Shown here: positions 10,801 through 20,633 of the stretch, piece by piece | Numbering within the stretch: position 1 is the stretch's first letter | Layout: every line of letters starts with the position of its first letter | NCBI GenBank assembly: GCA_904066235.2 | Contig: CAJFCV020000005.1 | Location: forward strand, 11,961,501-12,025,500 | Source: Bursaphelenchus xylophilus | Lineage: Eukaryota; Nematoda; Chromadorea; Rhabditida; Aphelenchoididae | Reading direction: 5' to 3' | Length of the DNA: 64,000 nucleotides | The notes under the pieces: model-generated | Told to the model about the DNA's origin: nothing | The model's input: the letters and a program-made list of their open reading frames with translations, nothing else | The model's database searches: none | Made by a program: the position numbers and the translations under genes

Positions 10801-13800
10801 GTAGCAGAGGGCCAAGGTCAAAATTAAGTGCTGCCAGGTTTTCACAAAGGATAAGAGGTATTTGAAGAGGTCTTCAACAATGTAGGAGAGAACGTAACAT
10901 GCGATTATGGCGAGGTAGATTGTCTCTGAAAGAAATTTTTTTTGTTTTATTCTGTAATATCAGTCTGTCGGGAAAATAACGGCGGGTCGTCGCAACAAAA
11001 TGTCCTGCCTCGCCGCTACCGCGCACCGAATTCCCAGCTGCGGCTTGCCCTCGCAAAGCGATCATGAGCGATTCCGAGGCTCAACGATCCGCCGTTATTT
11101 TCCCGGCAGACTGATATGACTGCCGCTTTCTCACATCAGTCAAATTCGGTCCCCAGTTCTTCTCCAAAGGCTATATTGGTCGGGTTCTTGCGGGTTTGAA
11201 TTTTTTAGCAATTTTTTTATAAGCTACATCTCCTTGTTCAGAGTAATTAACGGGCTAACAATTTTTGACGTTTGCACTGTGCAAAAAAAGTCATCCCGAC
11301 AACCTAAAAAAGCCTGTTGCACGGAGGAAAAAATCAAGAAACTGCACAGTGCAAAAGTGAACTTTGGATTTCTCACATCGCTGATTTCAGTCCGGCGACT
11401 TTCCGGAAGGACTAATATCCATTCGTCGTTCAGACTAAATTCTCCACTATTGAAGCTGTTTATCCTATCAGTCTGTCGGGAAAATAAGGGCGGGATGTCG
11501 CAGCGAAATGTCCCGCCACGTCGAAAGCCGGTGTAGTCGCGCATGAATGCGGTTGCCGTCGCAACGTGACGATTGGCGATTCCAAGGCGCAACGACCCGC
11601 CGTTATTTTCCCGACAGACTGATATGTTCGTATCTTTGATTGCACAGTGCAAACAGAAAGGAAATTGGATTGCACTGCCGATATGGTGTCGCATGGAAAA
11701 ATATCATCAATCCGTCGGAAAAATAATGAACACAATGTCGCTGTGCGGATCGCGTCACTGAAATGAAAAGCATTCTCATTTTGTCACCACAAAATTCATT
11801 TTCTCGGCGGAGACATGATTTCTGCTGCGACAGAGTGTTGATTATTTTCCCGACAGACCGACATTTTGCTTTGTGCATGCTTGTGGCCTCCCGGCGCAGC
11901 TTGTCCTGGAATAATAACCGTGCGCAGTGCGTTCATCCGCTTTTTGCAGGCACCGCCGCAACTTCCCGTTTTTTCACAAGCAACATGCATTTTTTCGCAC
12001 CGCAACGATGCCGGTGAAAAAACTTGTACGGTCTTTATGGCGCGACTAGAACAAATGACAGCCTTTAAAATCCTCACCTTCAAAGGGCAGTCCATCGCTT
12101 GCCTTGTATTGATCATAATTTGCGTAGTGGACCAGCTTGATAAACGGCCAATGAATCAAGTAGATTGAATATGAGATATCACCAATAAAGACGAACGGTC
12201 GCCATTTCAAAACTGCGGTTTCATCCGGAGCCGATAGCAGCATTGTTGTGGTGACGGTTGTGAAGTATCTTGAGAGCTGTGCTGTCGAGAAGCACTCATA
12301 AACAAGTTGTAAACTGAGTAGGCAAAACAGTAGTGTGTAGTAGGCTTCAAAAAGGAATCGCTGAACAACTCGTGGCTTTTTGCAGATGGTCGATTTGAGA
12401 TGGTTGTAAGCTTTGTAAGCGATGAATCCACACATGAATTGCCATATTCGGCAATAGAACGACATGTGGGAGATGTTTTGGACTAAAACAAGGAGGATGA
12501 GAATAAAGAAAAAAGGTCTAAAAATTCATTTGTCGTAAATTACGCAGTTTTAAAAACGAGAAGTAAAAAGTGACAAAATTTACTGCGCGGCCCGAAAAAA
12601 GTCATTCGGACCAATGAAATTGTTTTGTTATAGACGGGGTTGGTTATGAACCTTGCTCTACAGAGGGAGATTTTATGCTCAGCCCTTGCTGAATCCATAG
12701 CGATCCCGCAAACTGAAGTTACAAGCCGCGCCACACGTCAATCCAGCGCATTTCCTGAGCCGTTTCGAAACTTCGTATCGTTTTCATTGGCTTAAAAGAG
12801 AGACGAAATGTCGCGAAATTTTCGGTACATTTTCTCGCCCGCAATATTTGCTTTTTCTCGAAAAGGAAGAAAAAAGATAAGAAAATGCGTTTTATCGGAT
12901 AGTGACATTTCGTTTTGAACGAATCACCAAAAAGGGGCGGGAATTTTTTTTTCTATTTTGGATTGACGTGCGCCATAAAGTCCTTCTTACCGTTTTCATA
13001 ATAAAACTGAAGGAAACAGCTAACCATTCCTAGCGCCCCAATAAGTAGATAGTCTCCGAACTGATGCAAATGCCTTGCATTCTGCATAAGCCAAAACACA
13101 AGCGGCACAATCAAATAAAATTGAATCTCCACACTCAACGACCACGTGTGCAAAAACAAGTCAAAAGTTGTCGACGTGCCAAAGTAGCCGCGCAGCGGAA
13201 GGCCTTTGAAGTTGCTGACAAACAGCGACGAGTAGTAGGCCTTGCGAACGACGTCCGCCAACTCCGTCGGCGCCATAAAGACGGTCGCCGCGATGACGGT
13301 GCAAATCAAAATGAAGATGTACGGAGGGAAGATCCGCTTGATTCGACGGTAGTAAAAGTCGGAGACGGAGCTCAGGGTAAGCTCACGGCGCGACATCAAC
13401 ATACACATTAAGTAGCCGGAGATGACAAAGAAACTGAAAAAATGGTTTTAGAGGTCGGAAAAAGCATTGGGAAGCTAAAGCTATATGTCGTTGTAGAAGG
13501 TTGTTGCTGTGTTATCAGTCGAACCGAAAAAAATTAAATATTAGGTTGAGTCAAAATTATCCGGCGGTTTTATTGGCGCGTTTTTTGTAAGTTAAAATTT
13601 GAGTTTTGTTAATGTTTTTTAATAAAAATTATCTTTACTATTTAGTTAACAAAATGTGTTTCGAAAACCATACTCTTATCCGCCGTATTATGCTCTACCA
13701 TTTCGAGAAAAGTTGGTACCAAAAGACGTCCACTGTAAGAAGGCTACGTGGTATGTGTGGTGGGACAGAAGCGGAATCATCCACTGGGAAATCGTGTCTA

Positions 13801-14196
13801 TTTTTTGTTCCTTCGCCGAAAAGTTCGTTGAGATCGCGGAATGACCGTGCTGACTTCCAACTTTTCTCGAAGTGGTAGAGCATAATGTGGCAAATATGAG
13901 TATGGGTTTCGACTGCCATTTTATTAACCAACCAGAGAAGATTATTTTTATAAAAAAAAAACATTAACAAAACATAAATTTTAACTTACAAGAAACGCGC
14001 CAATAAAACCGCCGGATAATTTTGACTCAACCTAATACTATGAAAAAATGCAAACTACTATGTAGCTATAAGCGCTTCTTTGCTGAGCTTACATATCCAC
14101 TCCAAGGAAGCCATTTTTGAAAGTCTTTGGCCATATGTGAAAGAAGACAACGACCGTCACAGCCAAGCATCGGAGCCCTTGAATTCCATCCCTCAT
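7880..14196 (-). CDS. OAC-type acyltransferase: acyltransferase-3 membrane domain plus C-terminal SGNH domain
   Basis: Model complement(join(7880..8146, 9066..9264, 9328..9593, 10525..10925, 12078..12482, 12991..13433, 14093..14196)), 2085 nt, 694 residues; all six junctions agree in phase and have GT/AG borders. The protein starts MRDGIQGLRCLAV with FFHIWP (H20, the conserved His of the first span), then GVDIFFVISGYLM, YYRRIKRIFPPY, HTWSLSVEIQFYLIVPL and RPFVFIGDISYSIYLIHW, all hallmarks of acyltransferase family 3. Residues 452-694 form an SGNH domain: IFGNSLARDL (S464 as nucleophile candidate) and DHMH (658-661, the Asp/His pair). Proteins of this layout transfer acyl groups across or within a membrane, often to sugars; the substrate here is unknown. 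Both active sites look intact. A TTTCAG at 14222-14227, 26 nt upstream of the ATG, could be a spliced-leader site or end a 5'UTR intron. Five of the six introns carry recognisable transposon-derived repeats. Confidence 0.9.
8195..8460. mobile_element. Family S, partial copy
   Basis: Contains the family S landmarks CGCTAAACGCGGAGAGCGG, GAAACTTTTCGTGCCGAA and TGCAAAGCGCGAGCTAGG. It abuts a complete copy of the same family at 8462. Confidence 0.65.
8462..8914. mobile_element. Family S foldback MITE, complete
   Basis: ACAGGGGAAGTACCCCAAGT at the left and ACTTGGAGCACTTCCCTTGT at the right. Both arms share the GCGACGCTCAGATTTT box. About 450 bp, in the last intron of the OAC-like gene. Other copies are at 16023, 44607 and 47791, with halves at 35006, 57951 and 63000. 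Confidence 0.8.
10341..10491. mobile_element. Palindromic MITE, type A, complete
   Basis: TATCAGTTGTCGGGAAAATAA to TTATTTTCCCTACAGACACTGATA; type A module. It lies 35 bp from the donor of the 10525-10925 exon of the OAC-like gene. Confidence 0.85.
10958..11116. mobile_element. Palindromic MITE, type B, complete
   Basis: Shared ends with CGGCGGGTCGTCGC / GATCCGCCG as the inner pair. The interior reads GCCGCTACCGCGCACCGAAT, as in the other type B copies. Confidence 0.9.
11255..11415. repeat. GCACTGTGC-family palindromic element
   Basis: TTTGACGTTTGCACTGTGC at the left, CTGCACAGTGC in the middle, then CTGATTTCAGTCCGGCGAC at the right. It sits in an intron of the OAC-like gene. Confidence 0.65.
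11466..11624. mobile_element. Palindromic MITE, type B, complete
   Basis: TATCAGTCTGTCGGGAAAAT then AAGGGCGGGATGTCGC; right end CCCGCCGTTATTTTCCCGAC. Confidence 0.9.
11706..11862. mobile_element. Palindromic MITE, type A, complete
   Basis: ATCAATCCGTCGGAAAAATAA to TTATTTTCCCGACAGACCGA. Only about 80 bp from the preceding type B copy, in the same intron. Confidence 0.82.
12731..12974. mobile_element. MITE with ACGTCAATCCA ends
   Basis: CACACGTCAATCCAGCGC at the left and TTTTGGATTGACGTGCG at the right. The interior includes CGTTTCGAAACTTCGTATCG and CATTTCGTTTTGAACGA. A second, oppositely oriented copy is at 60031-60270. Confidence 0.72.
13541..14035. mobile_element. Mariner-derived foldback element with transposase remnant
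   Basis: TA, then TTAGGTTGAGTCAAAATTAT at the left and the exact reverse at the right, then TA. Arms are about 185 bp. Between them the plus strand (about 13720-13800) encodes KKATWYVWWDRSGIIHWEIV. This matches the mariner transposase block that carries the second Asp of the DD34D triad (usual form WWD.KG.I..E). The rest of the transposase is missing, so the element cannot be autonomous. It fills most of intron 1 of the OAC-like gene. Confidence 0.85.
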
Positions 14197-14221
14197 TTTA
14201 GAGGGGTGTCTACGACTAACC

Positions 14222-14229
14222 CTGAAACG
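14222..14229 (-). promoter_or_regulatory. Possible spliced-leader or 5'UTR acceptor of the OAC-like gene
   Basis: The minus strand reads GTTTCAG directly before the stretch that leads, 25 nt later, into the ATG at 14196. It matches the nematode acceptor consensus. Whether it takes a spliced leader or joins a 5'UTR exon cannot be told here. Confidence 0.4.
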
Positions 14230-14329
14230 AATGTACAAATATTTTGTTGACAAATACCCCAAGTGCGACGTTCGTATTTTTCTTTTCTTTTTTTAAATGT
14301 TTCACACAATATAGGCATACAGTGGCGGT

Positions 14330-14525
14330 CAAAAAAACGGCCACCCCAAGATGATGCGCTCTAACGCAGAAGAGAGTGGTCGTAGGAAGATAAATATGGT
14401 ATCATTGTAAAGCTTATGGAATACTGTAAGACGTTTGACTATACGCTTGTGGTACTGTAGTGCTGGCCTAGCACGTACTGGGGCAATATGTTCTTTTGGC
14501 CTGGTCAAAAAAATGGCCATCCATA
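14330..14525. mobile_element. Possible Tc1-like MITE remnant (CAGTGGCGGTCAAAAAAACG)
   Basis: TACAGTGGCGGTCAAAAAAAC at 14329 and the repeated word GGTCAAAAAAATGGCC near 14503 suggest a Tc-like end with an internal copy of itself. A matching right end was not found. Confidence 0.4.
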
Positions 14526-14829
14526 ATTATTGTGCTTTAAATGCGGTTTATGTTAGAAATTGCCGCCATATGCGAATGGACTAGGATAGCTATATCAATA
14601 CACACCAATCCCAGTATTTCTTATTTTGTACATATGCCCTCAGGCATCAGTCAAGGTTGATGACCTTGTTCATGGTTAAGGCCCGGCCAAAATTTTTGTT
14701 GGGTTTGTGCCGTTGTTTTGATAATCCGAAGCAATACTGTATTATTCGTGTGCAAGACTTCCCACATTTGTTAAAAAAAAATCTGTGCAAAACTGGCAAA
14801 GATACGGCCAAAAGTGTTTTTTTTTACTC

Positions 14830-14990
14830 TAATCGCACTCCACGCTTCGTGTACTCTCTCGGCGACAAATACCGCTGAATACCTCGGCTGGACCTGCAAA
14901 GCACGAGCTAAAACTTTCAGAGATTGATATGTGACACATTTTGGAGGTTTGCGAAAAATTTTGAAGAAAATATGAGCGTTGCACGTAAAG
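14830..14990. mobile_element. Family S remnant
   Basis: TACTCTCTCGGCGACAAATAC, GCAAAGCACGAGCTAAAAC and ATATGAGCGTTGCACGTA keep the order seen in the right arm of complete copies. Confidence 0.55.
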
Positions 14991-15306
14991 TTTAGCAACT
15001 AGTTAAAAAGTTATGTTTTAAAAAAGGTTAAGAATAGTCTCTATAAAAAACAAGGAATGTGCGACAAAAAAGAGCAATTTCACGTACGCTCAACTCCATT
15101 AGAGACAAAAATCAGATGAGCAACTGTGCATATTATGACGCCGAACTGTTTTGTTTGTTCAAGCAAGAGCTATTTTCCCGTAAAAAATTAAGGTTGGAAT
15201 TTGGATCAGGCGAAATGAAACCATTTTTGTCCGTAATTCATAAACGGATAATCGGTCTTTTGCACGCAAACGATTGGGGGAAATATCCAAAATTTTAGGG
15301 TAAAGT

Positions 15307-15383
15307 TTCATCGCTTTGCGACGGCTAGCCGCAGCTGCAGATTTGCTGCGACGACTGATGATTATTTTCCCAATATGCTGATA
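15307..15383. mobile_element. MITE right part, type B/C-like
   Basis: CGCTTTGCGACGGCTAGCCG through GCTGCGACGACTGATGATTATTTTCCC. The left end is missing. Confidence 0.5.
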
Positions 15384-15599
15384 CTAGTCGGGGCAAAGTC
15401 CTCGGAATTTTCAGCGATAAATTTTGCAGGACTTTTTGCCCCTTATAGTAACCAAAATCGCCATTAATACTACTTAAAATTTATTAATTACTGCAACCGC
15501 CGCTTTCCTAAATACAATAACTCCAAAAGTCTTTCCGAAACAGAAGCCAACTCGGTCAAAAAGTTTCGTTTTTCCTCTCCCCCGCTATATACCTGTGCG

Positions 15600-15911
15600 T
15601 TACAACTCCCCAATGTTTTTGGAATGATTTGCGGAGTGCGGAGGCTTATTTTCATCCACGTAGCATTCGGCTGGTGTCCTATGCAAAGCCCCAAAGGGCG
15701 TTAGCTCATCTTGAGCGGGTTTTAAACTACAGTCCGCCGGAAATGTAATAGACACTCCAAAAACTTTTTTCACACTGTCCATTTCGTGAAAATCACTCCA
15801 GAGACTGTAAGAACCGACTACTGGTTGATCCAGAGATTGCGTAGGCTTTTTTATTATCTTCACCTCACAAACTTCTCGGCTTTGATGCCTCGAGCAGAGA
15901 TTTCCCCCCAA
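15600..15911 (-). CDS. Orphan exon candidate, terminal, function unknown
   Basis: The minus strand is open for about 105 codons with coding-like composition and ends in TAA after SKNIGEL. Visible pieces are SREVCEVKIIKKPTQSL, SLWSDFHEMDSVKKVFG and HRTPAECYVDENKPP, with four Cys. A clear acceptor was not found upstream; only a weak GGTAG precedes it. It lies between the OAC-like and LAPTM-like genes on the same strand, and its composition does not fit either. It may be a gene relic. Confidence 0.25.
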   Translation of the reverse strand: MGGNLCSRHQSREVCEVKIIKKPTQSLDQPVVGSYSLWSDFHEMDSVKKVFGVSITFPADCSLKPAQDELTPFGALHRTPAECYVDENKPPHSANHSKNIGEL

Positions 15912-16022
15912 GTGAATAATCGACTACCATACACCTTTTGATCTAACTATGTCCCAGGCCAAAGTCGATTTACACATAAAGTGCATTCCCTTGTCAGCAA
16001 AACGCGTGAAATTTGGAATCTT

Positions 16023-16472
16023 ACAGGGGAAGTACTCCAAGTGCGACGCTCAGATTTTCTTTAAATTTTGCACACACGTCGGGTATGGACTAGATATCAA
16101 TTCCTGAAAGTTTTAGCTCGCGCTTTGCGGGCGCCGCCGAGATATCGAACGATTTTTGCCGCCGAGAGAGCACGCTAAACGTGGAGAGCGGTCAGAGAGA
16201 AGAGCTCTTTTTAGCCATAGCTTTGGCAGTTTCGTGCGGAAAAATTTGATTTTTTGTAAAAACATTATCCTTTACGGTAGAAATAGACATGAAACTTTTC
16301 GTGCCGAAATTCGGCAAAAAGTCCTAAATTTTCGCCGACTTTCAATCTATAAATCCCGGTTTTTTCTGCAAAGCGCGAGCTCGGATTCTCGCATATATCT
16401 TAGAAAAAAATATTCTAAATTTGTCCAAGTTTCATCAAAATCTGAGCGTCGCACTTGGAGTACTTCCCCTGT
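16023..16472. mobile_element. Family S foldback MITE, complete
   Basis: ACAGGGGAAGTACTCCAAGT at the left, ACTTGGAGTACTTCCCCTGT at the right. This is the least eroded copy and a good reference for the family. Confidence 0.85.
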
Positions 16473-16547
16473 TAATAAAATCGAATCGATCATGTATTAC
16501 AGTGGTTTTGCGTGTCAACTATGTCCATGTCCGATCAAAAGAGACTA

Positions 16548-16570
16548 TATCAGTCTGTCGGGAAAGTAAC
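16548..16570. mobile_element. MITE left end only
   Basis: TATCAGTCTGTCGGGAAAGT stands alone; the sequence after it does not match any MITE interior. Confidence 0.6.
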
Positions 16571-16756
16571 TGGCCTTTTGTTTTTATCAAAGATTTGAAT
16601 TGCTTTGCTGAACTTCTAAAAATATTTTGGATTCTTTCAAAAACGGGGATTTGCATTAAATTCCGTGGCAATCAGGTAGCTTGTCAGTAGCAGTGCTCAT
16701 TTTGAAGGGATTAGATTTTTTTCAAACAGACAGAAACTGATGAACAGACCAAACAT

Positions 16757-16907
16757 TATCAGTCTGTAGGGAAAATAATGAGCACAATCTCGCTGAGCCA
16801 ATCTTGTCGCTGAAATGAAAAGAAATTTGATTTTTCCGCTGCAAAATTAGTTTTCTCTGCGGCGATACGGTTTTTCGAAGTGCTCATTATTTTCCCGACA
16901 GACTTAT
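16757..16907. mobile_element. Palindromic MITE, type A, complete
   Basis: TATCAGTCTGTAGGGAAAATAA to TTATTTTCCCGACAGACTTA with a type A module. Confidence 0.85.
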
Positions 16908-16984
16908 AAATGCCTTTTTCTGCACAAACTCTCAAAAAATTGTTAGAATTTGGCCTACTTCTGATATATTCGCTGTGGTTTCTG

Positions 16985-17045
16985 AAGAAAAGTCGATGCG
17001 ATTTTCGACACGACGGAGCTCATTATTTTCCCGACGGCCAGATAA
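16985..17045. mobile_element. MITE right end (type A)
   Basis: CGATGCGATTTTCGACACGAC followed by GAGCTCATTATTTTCCCGAC. The DNA on both sides repeats (TGCCTTTTTCTGCACAAA and TGTCTTTTTCTGCACAAA), which suggests a local duplication with the preceding copy. Confidence 0.6.
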
Positions 17046-17423
17046 ATGTCTTTTTCTGCACAAAATCTCATATTCTTATCCTCAAATGTCCGATTTTTTG
17101 CAATTTTTATTTATTTTTATCAATTTTTAGCAAAACATATGCACAGAGTATTGTATAGACACCGATATCGCAGCTGTTACATTTCTTGGAAATTTTTTGT
17201 TTTTTTCTTTAATTTTGAATTTTTTTGGAAAACAAAAAGTTTCAAAATCGTAACGTATGTTGCAGGAGAGTTGAATAGTAAACAATGTTGAGTTTTTGTT
17301 CGAGATTAAGCTGGAGGAGAGATGAAAATACAAGTAAATACAAGCTGAAGATGGTCAGCGAGATTGCCGTAAAATGTACAGTCAAATTGTGGGAGTAAAA
17401 AAGGGATATACTGTTTGTATAAT

Positions 17424-17588
17424 AACCAGTTTGTCGGGGAAATAATGTGGATTCATCGGATTTTTCGAATCGCCCAAAAAAAGCTTGCTTTGCAACGACT
17501 AGTCGAAGTTGGAAATTTTGCGCGCATTTTTGGTGAGGCGAGATATTTCGCTGCGACAAATCCATATTATTTTCTCGATAGACTAATA
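17424..17588. mobile_element. Palindromic MITE, type C, complete
   Basis: Shared ends with the type C module TGTGGATTCATCGG at the left and CGACAAATCCATATTA at the right. Confidence 0.8.
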
Positions 17589-17725
17589 ATAAGGTTGAGT
17601 TATTAGCCAGGGAATTGGTCGTAGTGGGAAGGTCAATTTTTTTGAAATTTTTGCTTCTGGGCTTTAAATATACTATATATAAATTCAAGAAATTTTTACG
17701 CTTAGTTTTGCAGGGAGAGCCGAGA

Positions 17726-17870
17726 TATCAGCCTGTCGGGAAAATAATGTGGATTTTTTGCAAAAAAAATTTTGTTTCGTCGCCACCAAATCCTCAGCGG
17801 TCCTTAAGAAAGCGATAATGCGCGAGTCCAAACCGCGAAAAATACACATTATTTTCCCGACAGACTGTTA
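17726..17870. mobile_element. Palindromic MITE, type C, complete
   Basis: TATCAGCCTGTCGGGAAAATAA, then TGTGGATTTTTTGC; right end AAAAATACACATTATTTTCC. Confidence 0.82.
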
Positions 17871-18274
17871 TTCAGCGATCTTCGCGAACTCCAAAAAAAT
17901 GAATTTCAAATATTATAGAAGAAGATCAGTAGCGAAAAAGAGTAAAAATTTCACCGGTTTTTTGTCTTAAACCAAAAATTTTTTTAATTTTTTTGCAATT
18001 TTTACTCAACTTTTGAGTTAAAAATACCGGAGATTTCCGCAAATTGATAGTTAAAGATCTTGCATTAGCCCTAAAAACTTGTAGTCAAAATTTTTCTCAA
18101 CTTTCATCCAACCTTGACCACCGCAATCGAGAAATTCCCTCAAAAAAAGATAATGCCTTCAAGACAGGATAAAAAAAATAATTACAAGTTCGTATGTAGA
18201 CCGGATAAATTTCAGATACCAGACGTATAACCGCATGCCGAATCGTTTTTTTTGTTCCCATTTTTGAGGAGGCT

Positions 18275-20616
18275 TCACACAATCTGTCCCGGCGGGCTCT
18301 TCTTGAAGGTGGCGGGCTGCAAGAAGTGCGTCGATATCACGTTGCTCTGCGCAATGGGCAGATCGAGCATGTCCTCTTTCAGGAAGCGGAAGGCCCGATA
18401 GACGACGGTCTCGAACCACATGCCGACCACGAGGCACAGCAGGATGACCACCATTTGGAAGAAGGTGAGCCAGCGGATCACTGAAAAGATGATTTTGTAT
18501 TTTTTAGTCAGCATTAAAATTTTTAGGAAATTTGCATATTTTTTTAACTTGGGTATTAAGTGTGACTTTTAAACAGTATTTTAAAAAGTGGAAAGAGTTA
18601 TCTTGGAGATCTCGAAAATTTGAATATGCAAATTTGAAAATGTGAATATTCAAATTTCTGGTTTTAATATTCAAATTACTGAATTTTAATATGTAAAAAT
18701 TTGCATAAAATTTTGTCGGGAAAATAATGAGTAATATGTCGCTCCGAGAAAAGAAATTTTATTTTCTCACGACACAATTCATTTTCTCAGCGGCGATGCG
18801 ATTTTAGATGCGACAGTGTTCATTATTTTCCCGACAGACTGATATTACGCTACCTCTGATATTTAAAACTCGATTTAAAAAATAAGCTTAGCACTTCACA
18901 CTACGGTTTTTTGAAAGTGAGCAGACTTTTTTTCTCTCTATAAAAAGGCTAATAGCCCCTCCTGAAAGCCGCCGGATCAATTTTTGGCGTTAGCATTGTG
19001 AAAAAAAGGTGCAAGCGACAGCCAAAAAACCGTTTGCAGGATGCTGAATCACGCCTTACTCTCGCACAGCGCACGTAAAAAAAGTTTTGAGAATTTTTAA
19101 ATTTTTACAAATTTTATAAAAGACCTGACCGATAAACACTAAAAATGGTGCTGATTTTACTTTCCCTATCTTTTATGACACTTTACAAAAGAATCCACTT
19201 ACTCCGTCCATGCATTGCCTCCCGACTCGTGTAGTCGTTGCTCAACGACGAGATCAGCTCGATCAACAAGTAGAGCACCGAGCCAATGTAGAAGCAGCCG
19301 TATAGAATAACACCAACAAAGTTTATGACCAAAAATGGGAGGAAGAGATGAGGTAGTTTGAAGTTGATACCAAGAACCAGCAAGAAGTACAAGATGAACC
19401 CGATGATCGCCGCCGCCATTTGAATGTACATGCCGTAGAAGGCGGTGAAGGCGATGGCAGCTATTCCGGAGAGCATTCCGACCACCCCGATGATTAGAGC
19501 GCCCGTCTGAAAATGCGGCATTAATTTGTATAAATTTGAATATTTTAGGCTCTCAAATTTTTATATTAAAAAATATCAAGGCAAAAAGATAATTTGTTTA
19601 TCTGAAACGACTAAAAAATTTTTTTGTTGTTAAATTTGCATATAGAAAAGAAACCAATCTGTCGGAAAAATAATGAGCAACTTGATTTTGCTGCGACACA
19701 CTTCATCTTCACGACGGCGATGCGATTTTTGATGCGACAGAGTGCTCATTCTTTTCCGGACAATATGATATGCAAATTTTTATAATCAAAATTTTAAATA
19801 TTAAAATTCAGTAATTTGAATATTCAAATTTTTAAATTTGCATGTTCAAATTTGAATATGAAAATTTGAAAATTTGCATATTCAAATTTGAACACCTACA
19901 TTTTCAAATTTGCATATTCAAATTTGAATATCCACATTTTCAAATTTGCATATTCAAATTTGAATACCCACATTTTCAAATTTGCATATTCAAATTTGAA
20001 CACCCACATTTTCAAATTTGCATATTCAAATTTGAATACCCCCATTTTCAAATTTGCATATTCAAATTTGAATATCCACATTTTCAAATTTGCATATTCA
20101 AATTTGAACACCCACATTTTCAAATTTGCATATTCAAATTTGAACACCCACATTTTCAAATTTGCATATTCAAATTTGAATACCCCCATTTTCAAATTTG
20201 CATATTCAAATTTGAACACCCACATTTTCATATTTGCATATTCAAATTTGAACACCCACATTTTCAAATTTGCATATTCAAATTTTCATACTTGCATATT
20301 CAAATTTGAACACCCACATTTTCAAATTTGCATATTCAAATTTGCATATTCAAATTTTCGAAATTTAGCAAAATCATTTTTTTCCACTCTTTAAAATAAA
20401 AGCCACACTCAACCGTGTAATACTCAAATCCCGAAAAAATATACATAAATTATGCAAATTCCCTACCTGAACATGCACTCCGCAACAACACGTCGGCCGA
20501 ACGCCATAGTCGTAACTGTAATTGTGCATCTGTTTTGTGTAGTCTGCCTTCTGCATGCTGGCTAGTTCAGCGTTAAACTTTTCGCTTATTAGTTTTCTCG
20601 CAATTTTGGCGGGTGT
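18275..20616 (-). CDS. Four-TM LAPTM-like membrane protein, 5' end not found
   Basis: Model complement(join(18275..18480, 19203..19506, 20467..20616)); phases agree and all borders are GT/AG. The protein reads TPAKIARKLISEKFNAEL, a polar stretch to RPTCCCGVHVQTGALIIG, three hydrophobic spans (VVGMLSGIAAIAFTAF; AAAIIGFILYFLLVLGI; LFLPFLVINFVGVILYGCFYIG), then a fourth (RWLTFFQMVVILLCLVVGMWFETVVYR) and a short soluble tail ending PPGQIV. The CCCGVHVQTG entry into span 1 and the four-span layout resemble LAPTM and nematode four-span relatives, which sit in lysosomal or endosomal membranes. A conserved CCxCH-V-RTG motif at that place is the reason for the call. The first exon seen starts after a TTTTCAG, so an upstream exon with the start codon is missing. 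The introns carry MITEs, a minisatellite and a tRNA-bearing foldback. Confidence 0.7.
18712..18844. mobile_element. Palindromic MITE, type A, short
   Basis: TTGTCGGGAAAATAATGAG to TTCATTATTTTCCCGACAGACTGATA. The left terminal bases are lost. Confidence 0.8.
18960..19080. repeat. GCACTGTGC-family element, eroded
   Basis: ATTTTTGGCGTTAGCATTGTG, GGTGCAAGCGACAGCC and TCGCACAGCGCACG keep the order seen at 37775. Confidence 0.5.
19652..19772. mobile_element. Palindromic MITE, type A, internally deleted
   Basis: CAATCTGTCGGAAAAATAATG left; GCGACAGAGTGCTCATTC right. At about 120 bp it is among the shortest copies. Confidence 0.75.
19840..20360. repeat. 36-bp AT-rich minisatellite, about 13 units
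   Basis: Units contain CACCCACATTTTCAAATTTG and then CATATTCAAATTTGAA, 36 bp each, with rare substitutions. Because 36 is a multiple of three, frames stay open on both strands and give long repetitive ORFs that I do not call genes. Shorter related pieces occur at 18619-18700. It lies in an intron of the LAPTM-like gene. Confidence 0.9.
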
Positions 20617-20633
20617 CTGAAAAAAAAATTTTA

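Noticed and set aside
19840..20360. CRISPR-like array
   Set aside because: The units are contiguous without unique spacers and the context is a nematode intron, so it is a minisatellite.
19842..20394. Long repetitive open frames of 120-170 codons on both strands
   Set aside because: They arise from the 36-bp tandem repeat, whose length is a multiple of three and which lacks stops. There is no other coding sign.
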